From the NCBI GenBank assembly GCA_937874815.1, contig CALNBW010000270.1, forward strand, positions 1 through 15,478: a stretch of 15,478 nucleotides of DNA. The letters are read 5' to 3'. This document shows positions 7,071 through 13,014 of this stretch, one piece after another. The notes beneath the pieces are model-generated. The model worked only from the letters and a program-made list of their open reading frames with translations. It did no database searches and had not been told where the DNA came from. Made by a program: the position numbers and the translations under genes. How positions within the stretch are numbered: the first letter of the stretch is position 1; every line of letters starts with the position of its first letter. This DNA is from an uncultured Bacillota bacterium. GTDB taxonomy: Bacteria > Bacillota > UBA994 > UBA5500.

Positions 7071-7409
7071 TTATTTCTCTTTTTTTTTAATAAACGGTTG
7101 CAGGTGTTCCAGCTGCTCGTAGTAAGCAACCTGAGCTTTAAGAAGTTGGATTTCAGCTTCGTATTGCTTCTCCCGGGGGGTCCTAGTATCTGCGCGCAGG
7201 ACGGCTTCCTTTGACCTGCCGGCGCTCTTGTTTGGCTTAGTTGCATCTACCGGTAGCAAGCCTTTCTTTTTAAGCTGTTTCTCCCAGTTGTTGATGTAGT
7301 TCTTCGATGGGAGGTTATACTTCAGACTAATGGCTCTAACGCCATGAGGGCTGTTGTAATAATCCTCTACAACAGCTAACTTGAATTCATCGGAATACTT
7401 CTTGGCCAT
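7071..7409 (-). CDS. IS3-family transposase OrfA (helix-turn-helix)
   Basis: A 112-residue protein starting at the ATG on the minus strand at 7409-7407, preceded by AAAGGGGTG. Residues 5-45 (Y-S-D-E-F-K-L-A-V-V-E-D-Y ... V-R-A-I-S-L-K-Y-N-L-P-S-K-N-Y-I-N-N-W) form the helix-turn-helix that recognises the IS ends. Residues about 78-105 form a leucine-zipper-like coiled coil for dimerisation. It ends F-I-K-K-K-E-K at 7071, just after the A9 run where the ribosome is expected to slip into orfB. Alone it should act as an end-binding regulator of transposition. A longer frame reaching 7565 crosses the IS boundary and has no start support. Confidence 0.9.
   Translation of the reverse strand: MAKKYSDEFKLAVVEDYYNSPHGVRAISLKYNLPSKNYINNWEKQLKKKGLLPVDATKPNKSAGRSKEAVLRADTRTPREKQYEAEIQLLKAQVAYYEQLEHLQPFIKKKEK
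7080..7088 (-). promoter_or_regulatory. Programmed -1 frameshift site (A9) of the IS
   Basis: On the coding strand nine A residues are followed by GAG. The orfA frame reads AAA-AAA-AAA-GAG-AAA-TAA. One base back, the reading becomes AAA-AGA-GAA-ATA-AAG and runs directly into orfB without a stop. A-rich slippery runs at this point are the rule for IS3 elements. Transcriptional slippage on the nine-base run is an alternative route to the same fusion. Confidence 0.75.
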
Positions 7410-7437
7410 AAGGACACCCCTTTGTTGAGCATATATT

Positions 7438-7475
7438 AGTGTCCCTCTTTTGTATACCTTTTGGGGTTCAGACCA
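7438..7475 (-). repeat. IS terminal inverted repeat, right
   Basis: Read on the minus strand from 7475 it begins TGGTCTGAACCCC and matches the left end at 25 of 38 positions. It lies upstream of orfA, so it probably overlaps the transposase promoter: TAATAT follows on the same strand. Confidence 0.8.
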
Positions 7476-7478
7476 GTC
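7476..7478. repeat. Target site duplication, right copy (GTC)
   Basis: GTC immediately after the IS right end, matching 6173-6175. Confidence 0.7.
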
Positions 7479-7480
7479 AC

Positions 7481-7511
7481 CTTGGCTGAAGTGACCGTCC
7501 CTGCAGCCAGG
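7481..7511 (-). repeat. GGGACGGTC hairpin repeat, copy D
   Basis: On the plus strand CTTGGCTG (7481-7488) pairs with CAGCCAGG (7504-7511), with one G-T pair, around a 15-base loop AAGTGACCGTCCCTG. On the minus strand the loop is CAGGGACGGTCACTT, differing from copy A at one base. Relative to copy A, three stem pairs change on both sides (C-G to T-A, A-T to G-C, C-G to T-A) and keep pairing. The left arm TGGCTG is also the right arm of the IS-split copy C. Confidence 0.75.
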
Positions 7512-7557
7512 TCCCGGCGCGCAGGCTTCGAGCTGGACGAACAAGGAGGACGGGAAG

Positions 7558-8259
7558 ATGTCCATTTATGATCAGGTTAATGTTTGGGACAAGGACGACG
7601 AGTTTCGGATTGAGAAAATTACTGCCGGGGATCCCAAGGCAATTTGTGACTTAGGTTGCGGAACTGGGCGTCTGACTGTATTTATGACTAAGGCAGGGAG
7701 GAATGTATGGGGAATAGATCCAGATGCGGAGGCCATTGCCCAAGCGCACAAAAAGGATGAGAAGGGCAAAATCACTTGGATTATTGGCACTTCTGAACAG
7801 ATGAGAGGGCTTGCGTTCGACAGAATATCCATGACAGCCAATGTCGCCCAGGAGATAGTGACCGATGAGGAGTGGCTGAAAACATTACAGGACTCATACG
7901 ATGCACTTAATAACGGAGGGCAGTTAATATTCGATTGTAGAAATCCGAACGCAAGAGCGTGGGAGAGGTGGACAAAAGAGCATACCCTGACTCCTATTTG
8001 CTTAGACGATGGAACTGCGGCGCTTTTTTGGTACCAAATTCTTGATTATAGCTCTGGGCTAGCCACGTGTACTGCATATATCGAAGCAAACGATATGATT
8101 ATCTCGGAAGAGACATTCTTGCTGAGGTTCAGATCTCTAGACGATGTTACGGACCAAGTCTTGCGTTCAGGGTTTAAGAGTTTCATTGTATACGGAGATT
8201 GGGAAGACAAGCCTGCTGATGAGAATTCTAAGGAATTCTTATTTGTTGCGACTAAGTAA
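7558..8259 (+). CDS. Class I SAM-dependent methyltransferase
   Basis: A 233-residue cytoplasmic methyltransferase. The ATG at 7558 has AAGGAGGA (7543-7550) 7 bases upstream. Motif I is A-I-C-D31-L-G-C-G-T-G-R at residues 28-38 (SAM binding), and the acidic end of strand 2 is G-I-D54-P-D. A motif-II-like stretch follows at F-D-R-I-S-M-T-A-N-V-A-Q-E-I, and then N-N-G-G-Q-L-I-F-D-C-R-N-P (the post-II glycine turn and strand). The C-terminal half (L-F-W-Y-Q-I-L-D-Y...I-I-S-E-E-T-F-L-L-R-F-R-S-L-D-D-V) matches the sheet that covers the substrate in small-molecule methyltransferases of the Methyltransf_11/25 type, where the phrase 'f..R.ftleEl...l..aGF' is common. Here it reads F-R-S-L-D-D-V-T-D-Q-V-L-R-S-G-F. 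The acceptor is unknown. The IS ends 82 bases upstream, but the ribosome binding site is intact. Confidence 0.88.
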   Translation: MSIYDQVNVWDKDDEFRIEKITAGDPKAICDLGCGTGRLTVFMTKAGRNVWGIDPDAEAIAQAHKKDEKGKITWIIGTSEQMRGLAFDRISMTANVAQEIVTDEEWLKTLQDSYDALNNGGQLIFDCRNPNARAWERWTKEHTLTPICLDDGTAALFWYQILDYSSGLATCTAYIEANDMIISEETFLLRFRSLDDVTDQVLRSGFKSFIVYGDWEDKPADENSKEFLFVATK

Positions 8260-8294
8260 TGTAATGCCGGCCGGCTTTTCCATATGCATCCTTA

Positions 8295-8361
8295 TACGTA
8301 AAGCCTAGAACCATAGTGAAAATTTCTTTACGTAGAACCATAGCGTCGCTTTCCATATAGT
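8295..8361 (+). promoter_or_regulatory. Promoter region with direct and inverted repeats before the third GNAT
   Basis: TAGAACCATAG occurs twice (8306-8316 and 8333-8343, 27 bases apart). An inverted pair TACGTAAAG (8295-8303) / CTTTACGTA (8326-8334) frames the first of these. TATAGT (8356-8361), five of six -10 matches, lies 17 bases after TAGAAC of the second direct repeat, so a regulator binding the repeats would contact the -35 region. The predicted start is near 8368, with a short leader to the ATG at 8388. Confidence 0.4.
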
Positions 8362-8387
8362 GAGAGCAGTAAACCAAAGGAGTGCTT

Positions 8388-8885
8388 ATGCTAGTGGATA
8401 ATGTTATGAGAATCACCCAGGGCTGCTCAATGTGGCCAGAACTGGGCGCCCACTTGGAGCGTACTGGTGATCTGCGCCACGTTAGTGATGAGCATGGTAT
8501 TAAGCCGGAGCTCTTTTTCCTAGGCGCCATTATGAATGGGCAAGTTGTAGGGCACATTTCGCTAAAGAGAAACGTTCTTTGTGTTCCGTCGGAGCCTCCT
8601 ACTGCAATGCATCTAGGTGCTACGGAGCTATGGGAGAGCTTTGTGCAAACTTTCCAGGTTGAAGAAGTTTCTAGGCGGCTGGGGCTAGGTACCGCCCTTC
8701 AGCAGGCGGCTATTGAGCTCAGTCGTGAGCTAGATTGTTACCAAATGCGTAGCTGGTCATCGCTAGATAAGGTAGCCAACTACGCTGTGAAATTCCAACT
8801 CGGCTTCGCATTCTGCCCAGGCACATTTACCGTACCGCGCACGGGTGAGCAAATACCTGGAGGTTGGTTTGTAAAACGGCTGTAG
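8388..8885 (+). CDS. Single-domain GNAT N-acetyltransferase
   Basis: A 165-residue acetyltransferase. The ATG at 8388 has AAAGGAG (8376-8382) 5 bases upstream; a GTG at 8382 overlaps that site and is rejected. Strand pair F-F-L-G-A-I-M-N-G-Q-V-V-G-H-I-S-L at 43-59 is the usual GNAT beta2-beta3 hairpin. F-Q-V-E-E-V-S-R-R-L-G-L-G-T-A-L at 89-104 is the acetyl-CoA loop with R-R-x-G-x-G, and M-R-S-W-S-S...N-Y-A-V-K-F-Q-L-G-F at 120-140 is the terminal strand-helix with the conserved Y/F-L-G-F. A 25-residue insert after beta3 carries P-S-E-P-P. The acceptor is unknown. The gene lies 96 bases ahead of the importer operon in the same direction. No terminator is visible between them, so read-through is possible, but functional linkage is only inference. 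Confidence 0.83.
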   Translation: MLVDNVMRITQGCSMWPELGAHLERTGDLRHVSDEHGIKPELFFLGAIMNGQVVGHISLKRNVLCVPSEPPTAMHLGATELWESFVQTFQVEEVSRRLGLGTALQQAAIELSRELDCYQMRSWSSLDKVANYAVKFQLGFAFCPGTFTVPRTGEQIPGGWFVKRL

Positions 8886-8981
8886 GTGTTTGCAGGGATT
8901 TAGAGGCTGATAATGGCATATTGATATTCTGGGATGAAATGCGCTCGCTAGCTCCCCCAAATAGCTCTAGGGAGGATGGGC

Positions 8982-10592
8982 ATGAAGACTAGAGTACTTT
9001 CTCGTGTGCTGTTATTAGTTCTAATTGTGAGTATGGTTTTGGCCCTGGTATCTTATTCAAAGGTTAAGGATTCAAGTGAGGAACGCGTCTTGAGAATGGA
9101 CATCGCCGGCAATACCGGCTTCCCCGCCATGTATACCACGGCTAGTAATGGTCCTGGGTATGCAATTATGAGCTACATGTTCGATACCCTAGTTTGGAAA
9201 GATGACCAAGGTGAGCTGAACTTGTTAGCAGACCACTACTCAGTTTCTGACGATCAGTTGACCTACACTTTCAGGTTGCGCGAAGGTGTTACCTTCCATG
9301 ATGGTACTCCATTTACAGCTCAGGACGTCAAGTTTACTTTTGATTACACTGCTTTGCATCCTTACCAGTGGACAGCTACTACCATGGTCAAGGAAGCCAG
9401 GGTTGTGGATGACTTAACTGTGGAAGTCGAACTGAATAAGCCGTATGTCCCTTTCATTACAGACGTTGCCGGTAATCTACCAATGCTGCCTGAACATATC
9501 TTTGAACATGTTGCAGATCCCACCTTTTTTACTGCGAAAGAGGCCCTCATTGGTACAGGCCCACTGATGCTAGAAAGCTACGATCCAAATACTAGCGTGT
9601 ACATCTTTGTGAAGAATCCAGCCTATCATTACGGAGAGGTCCAGATTGATAAGCTCATCCTTGCTCCATGTTCTAATGCAAAAGAAGCATTACTGGCAGG
9701 GGACATCGATGCGGCTGCTGGCATGAAGTATGTGACCGCGGCCTCCTTAAAAGACACCGAAAACATGACCTTTATTGAGGGGCAAAGCATTCAAGTGGCG
9801 CGCTTGTACCTCAATTTTGCAGAGGAAGCACTTGCCGCAAAAGAAATTCGTCAAGCCATTTCTTATGCTATCGATCGCCAGTCAATCGTCGACAAGGCGG
9901 TGAATGGATCTGCAATTGTCGGTACGGCTGGCTTTGTCCATCCCGACTCCCCTTGGTACAATCCTAATATTATTGCCTATCACTATGACGTTACTAAGGC
10001 TCGGGAACTCATGGTCGCTGTTGGTGCTATTGACACTAATGGTGACGGTGTTGCCGAATACAGGGGACAGAAGCTATCCTATGAGCTCCTAGCCAGCGAC
10101 AAGGATGTCAAGGTTTGCGAAATGCTAGTTTTCTATCTGCAGGCGATCGGTATTGAGTGCGTGGCCAGGGTAGCTGATGATAGTACGGTTAAGGGCTGTA
10201 TCTGCGATGGGGAATTCGATATTGCCTTTGACAAGCACGGAACTTTTGGTGGGGACCCCAAGTATATGGCCTGTCTGGCAACTGATACTGCCGGCGCTAT
10301 TAGGGCATCAGTTCCCGGGGGTAAGAGGTGGCAGAATGAAGGCTTTGATAGGCTGTTTGCCGCATCCTTGCTGGAGCAGAATCAGGTGGCCCGAAAAGAG
10401 TTGATTGCTAAGTGCCAGGAAATTGTTGCCGAGGAATTACCCACCCTGGCTGTCTACTTTCCTGTCAACGCCGCGGTATACAACAACACTGTCTTTGAGG
10501 GCTTCTATTTTACTGCTGACGGTATTGCCAGTGGCATCCCTTTCATTTATAACAAGCTTTGCCTCATCTCCGGCCAATGGCAAGGCGAGTAG
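8982..10592 (+). CDS. ABC importer substrate-binding protein, peptide/nickel type (SBP family 5)
   Basis: A 536-residue extracytoplasmic solute receptor. Of two close ATGs, 8982 is chosen: GGGAGG (8970-8975) abuts the ATG at 8976 but sits 6 bases before 8982. The N-terminus M-K-T-R-V-L-S-R-V-L-L-L-V-L-I-V-S-M-V-L-A-L-V-S is a signal or anchor helix. Mature-part landmarks of SBP_bac_5 are present: Y-T-F-R-L-R-E-G-V-T-F-H-D-G-T-P-F-T-A-Q-D-V-K-F-T, then G-T-G-P-L-M-L, I-R-Q-A-I-S-Y-A-I-D-R-Q-S-I-V and F-G-G-D-P. This clan carries peptides, nickel complexes, opines and sugars. The ligand is not evident. The expected lipobox L-V-S-C reads L22-V23-S24-Y25 (TAT at 9054-9056; TGT would give Cys), so lipid anchoring is lost in this sequence. 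It is the first gene of the five-gene importer operon and overlaps the next by 16 bases. Confidence 0.9.
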   Translation: MKTRVLSRVLLLVLIVSMVLALVSYSKVKDSSEERVLRMDIAGNTGFPAMYTTASNGPGYAIMSYMFDTLVWKDDQGELNLLADHYSVSDDQLTYTFRLREGVTFHDGTPFTAQDVKFTFDYTALHPYQWTATTMVKEARVVDDLTVEVELNKPYVPFITDVAGNLPMLPEHIFEHVADPTFFTAKEALIGTGPLMLESYDPNTSVYIFVKNPAYHYGEVQIDKLILAPCSNAKEALLAGDIDAAAGMKYVTAASLKDTENMTFIEGQSIQVARLYLNFAEEALAAKEIRQAISYAIDRQSIVDKAVNGSAIVGTAGFVHPDSPWYNPNIIAYHYDVTKARELMVAVGAIDTNGDGVAEYRGQKLSYELLASDKDVKVCEMLVFYLQAIGIECVARVADDSTVKGCICDGEFDIAFDKHGTFGGDPKYMACLATDTAGAIRASVPGGKRWQNEGFDRLFAASLLEQNQVARKELIAKCQEIVAEELPTLAVYFPVNAAVYNNTVFEGFYFTADGIASGIPFIYNKLCLISGQWQGE

Positions 10593-11572
10593 CTATTAGC
10601 CCGGCCTTGAGAAACATCACTAGATATTTTGTCTACTTGCTGGCCATCATTTTCATCAGCTTCGCGTTGCCCCGGCTGATACCCGGAAATCCACTCTCCT
10701 TTATGGCAGGTGACTATGCAAAAGACGTGCCTAGTTCTGTGCTGCAGCAGTTTGGAGCCTACTATGCACCTGACCTGCCCTTCACCCAGCAGTTCATTCT
10801 ATACCTAAGAAACCTAGGCAAACTGGATTTGGGGTACTCATTTTACTATAAGGCCCCGGTTGCTGAGCGCATCTTTGGCGCCCTCAAGTGGACCCTGCTC
10901 TTGTCTTTGCCTGGGCTACTGATTAGCACTGGGCTGGCCATCTGGATTGGGGTAAGAATGGGGCTCGCGGCTAATGATCGTGGCGCTACTCTCTTGCTGC
11001 CCCTGCTGGCTACGCAGGCGGTGCCCACTTTTCTGATGGCCGCACTCGCACAGGTTCTGTTCGGCTACAAGCTGCGCCTCTTTCCCGCCAGTGGGGCCTG
11101 CACGCCAGGGATCACGGCATCAAGCCCCGGTTATGCCCTAGATGTTCTTAAGCATCTTTTGCTGCCTCTCATCGTGTTAGTCATCTCTGAGGTTCCTTCC
11201 ACCGCTATACTTTCCTACAATAGCACGTTACGAGTAAGAAAAGAGCAGTATGTTTCCTTTGCCAAATACCTGGGGATTAGCGAAGACGACGTGCGGCAGC
11301 AGTTCGTCATCAAGAACATCTTGCCGGAAATACTCGGCAAGTTGAGCATGCAAACGATCCTGTGTGTTACTGGCTCCTTATTTGTGGAAGCTGTCTTCTC
11401 TTACCCGGGTCTGGGAACGCTTCTAAAACAAGCCACGAGCTACCGAGACTACCCTCTCATGCAGGGCATCTTACTAGTCTCTTGTTTATACGGGGTCTGC
11501 ATCAGCGCGATATTCGAGTCCATATTGAACACACACACGCGAACTGACTACAGGAGAAAGCCCAATGAGTGA
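10577..11572 (+). CDS. ABC importer permease 1 (DppB/NikB-like)
   Basis: A 331-residue inner-membrane channel subunit. It starts at ATG 10577 inside the end of the binding-protein gene (16-base overlap), a sign of translational coupling; no strong ribosome binding site is seen. The N-terminus Y-F-V-Y-L-L-A-I-I-F-I-S-F-A-L-P-R-L-I-P-G-N-P at 17-39 is the classic first helix and motif of DppB/OppB-type permeases. W-T-L-L-L-S-L-P-G-L-L-I-S at 105-117 begins the core. The cytoplasmic EAA-like loop at about 225-251 (Y-V-S-F-A-K-Y-L-G-I-S-E...I-K-N-I-L-P-E) contacts the ATPase, and F-V-E-A-V-F-S-Y-P-G-L-G at 269-280 is the family signature. About six membrane helices are expected. It pairs with permease 2 to form the pore. 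Confidence 0.9.
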   Translation: MARRVAISPALRNITRYFVYLLAIIFISFALPRLIPGNPLSFMAGDYAKDVPSSVLQQFGAYYAPDLPFTQQFILYLRNLGKLDLGYSFYYKAPVAERIFGALKWTLLLSLPGLLISTGLAIWIGVRMGLAANDRGATLLLPLLATQAVPTFLMAALAQVLFGYKLRLFPASGACTPGITASSPGYALDVLKHLLLPLIVLVISEVPSTAILSYNSTLRVRKEQYVSFAKYLGISEDDVRQQFVIKNILPEILGKLSMQTILCVTGSLFVEAVFSYPGLGTLLKQATSYRDYPLMQGILLVSCLYGVCISAIFESILNTHTRTDYRRKPNE

Positions 11573-12377
11573 CTTATGGGCTAAAATTGGTAAGCTGCCG
11601 CCCTACAAAAGACTGTGTCTGCTGGTCCTCGCCGCTTATCTTGCGATAGCGCTATTAGCGCCAGCCGTCATGCCATATTCTGCTCGCGATTTCAGTCACC
11701 CTCCCTTGGTGCCCCCCAGCAGCAAGCATTTGCTGGGCACCGACGAGCTGGGGCATGATATTTTTTCTTTGCTGCTGAATGGCTTCAGATTCACTGTTTT
11801 CACCGCCCTAATAGCCGGTTTCCTTTCTGCCACTTTGGGCACCGCACTAGCCTTCATCTCCGCTTATTGCGGTGGGGCAATAGACACCGCGCTACATTTT
11901 TTCGCTAGTCTCTTCTTGATGGTGCCAGAACTGATCGTGATCATGTTCATTGCGGTATTTGCCAGGCCCAACCTGAAAAACACGATCTTGGCCATCGTGT
12001 TTTTCTCCTGGGTGAGAGTCTATCAGATTATGCGGGCCAAGCTCCAGGATTGCCTGGGCAATAATCGAGTTGTTTATATACTAAGCCTCAAAGGCAACAT
12101 CCTTGACGTTGCCCGGGCCCTATTCCTAGACATATTACCGATTTGGAGCTCCTTTTTTGTCCTCCAGTGTAACAAGGCAGTCATGTATGAAACGACCCTA
12201 GCCTATTTCGGCATTGGCGATCCCCTCGCCAAGACTTGGGGCAAGTTGATCAAGGCAGCGATGGATTACCCGAATCTATATTACGATGCAGTGTTCCTCT
12301 GGTATTTAGTGCCACCGCTGGTGGCGGTATTAGGGTTGGTAGTTAGTTTGGCGCTATTGGTTTCCGGGGAGGTCTGA
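11565..12377 (+). CDS. ABC importer permease 2 (DppC/NikC-like)
   Basis: A 270-residue membrane subunit beginning at ATG 11565, overlapping permease 1 by 8 bases, with CAGGAGAAAG (11551-11560) as ribosome binding site. The periplasmic segment H-L-L-G-T-D-E-L-G-H-D-I-F-S-L-L-L-N-G-F at 55-74 is the hallmark of the DppC/NikC group, where the family usually has LGTDxLGRD; here His replaces Arg. The EAA-like loop lies at about 150-190 (Y-Q-I-M-R-A-K-L...S-L-K-G-N-I-L-D-V-A-R-A-L-F-L-D-I-L-P), and Y-E-T-T-L-A-Y-F-G-I-G at 208-218 matches the family's 'e..LsFLGlG'. It forms the second half of the pore. The C-terminus ends in a hydrophobic helix just before the stop. Confidence 0.9.
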   Translation: MSDLWAKIGKLPPYKRLCLLVLAAYLAIALLAPAVMPYSARDFSHPPLVPPSSKHLLGTDELGHDIFSLLLNGFRFTVFTALIAGFLSATLGTALAFISAYCGGAIDTALHFFASLFLMVPELIVIMFIAVFARPNLKNTILAIVFFSWVRVYQIMRAKLQDCLGNNRVVYILSLKGNILDVARALFLDILPIWSSFFVLQCNKAVMYETTLAYFGIGDPLAKTWGKLIKAAMDYPNLYYDAVFLWYLVPPLVAVLGLVVSLALLVSGEV

Positions 12378-12379
12378 GC

Positions 12380-13003
12380 ATGTTAGTGCTAGAAGGAGCG
12401 CGAATTCAATATTCTCACCTGACGCTAAGTTATCCAGATATGCATATCGCAGCAGGTGAATTCGTGGGTATATCTGGTGCCAGCGGTTGCGGCAAAACTA
12501 GCTTGTTGGAAGCACTGGTCGGCCGCGATTTTCGAGGAGAGTTTTCTTGTGAACGAGCACTTCTGGTTGGTAGGGATATCAGGATGTTAGGCGAAGCGAG
12601 ATATCGGCTACTGAGTTATTGCCCGCAGTTTGCGCAGAATGCCTTGAACCCGAAGTTGACTATGCGACAGCATTTACGGTTAACGCTCAAGGGCAACGGT
12701 TTATCATACGATCAAGAAAAGATAGAGGTACTACTGGAACGGCTGAGGCTGTCCGTTACACTGCTAGATCACTATCCTGCTATGCTGTCTGGTGGCCAGA
12801 AGCAGCGCTTCGTACTCTTCCTTTGTGCAGTAAAACAACCGGAACTGTTAATTCTGGATGAACCTTCATCAGCGCTTGATGTTATTACTCTGCGTGACAT
12901 AGTTAGTTTCCTTACAGACCTGCGTGGGAAAACCACTATCATCATGGCGTCGCACAGTCAACAGTTACTAAGCAAAGCTGCCGATCAGATAATCAGCTTT
13001 TAG
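12380..13003 (+). CDS. ABC importer ATPase 1, short NikD-like
   Basis: A 207-residue ATP-binding subunit. ATG 12380 lies 2 bases after the permease 2 stop, with GGGGAGG (12366-12372) as ribosome binding site inside that gene. The set is complete: Walker A G-A-S-G-C-G-K-T-S at 33-41, Q-loop Q83, signature L-S-G-G-Q at 136-140, Walker B L-L-I-L-D-E at 156-161, D-loop S-A-L-D and switch His192. The protein stops 15 residues after that His. The usual 'V..G.ivE.G' tail and the oligopeptide C-terminal extension of DppD/OppD are absent, which makes it one of the shortest members (NikD is about 250, DppD about 330 residues). The Walker, Q and H residues needed for ATP hydrolysis are present, so activity with ATPase 2 is plausible. 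Confidence 0.9.
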   Translation: MLVLEGARIQYSHLTLSYPDMHIAAGEFVGISGASGCGKTSLLEALVGRDFRGEFSCERALLVGRDIRMLGEARYRLLSYCPQFAQNALNPKLTMRQHLRLTLKGNGLSYDQEKIEVLLERLRLSVTLLDHYPAMLSGGQKQRFVLFLCAVKQPELLILDEPSSALDVITLRDIVSFLTDLRGKTTIIMASHSQQLLSKAADQIISF

Positions 13004-13014
13004 AGGTATTACAG

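Larger units (their letters stand above)
6176..7475 (-). mobile_element. Complete IS3-family insertion sequence, 1,300 bp
   Basis: The element is bounded by TGGAGTGACCCCC (left, 6176 on) and GGGGTTCAGACCA (right, to 7475). It carries orfA and orfB on the minus strand in overlapping register and is flanked by GTC duplications. Length, two-frame organisation, DDE transposase and TG...CA ends all fit IS3. A choice of ends five bases further in (TGACCC...GGTTCA) also gives TG...CA but no target duplication, so the outer ends are preferred. Both frames are undamaged and the catalytic triad is present, so the element may still be active. It is inserted in an intergenic hairpin repeat and disrupts no gene. 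Confidence 0.9.

Noticed and set aside
6181..7470. Alternative IS ends TGACCC...GGTTCA
   Set aside because: Also TG...CA, but flanks GAG and GAC do not match. The outer ends give a GTC duplication and restore the hairpin repeat.
7071..7565. Longer minus-strand orfA reaching 7565
   Set aside because: It would cross the IS boundary and the hairpin repeat. The ATG at 7409 inside the IS has a ribosome binding site and gives a normal OrfA.
8266..8279. GCCGGCCGGC followed by TTTT as a terminator after the methyltransferase
   Set aside because: The palindrome leaves only a 3-bp stem with a 4-base loop, too weak for a confident intrinsic terminator.
8952..8974. CTCCC pairing with GGGAG of the binding-protein ribosome binding site as a translational switch
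   Set aside because: Five base pairs only, and purine-rich Shine-Dalgarno sequences pair with C-runs by chance often.
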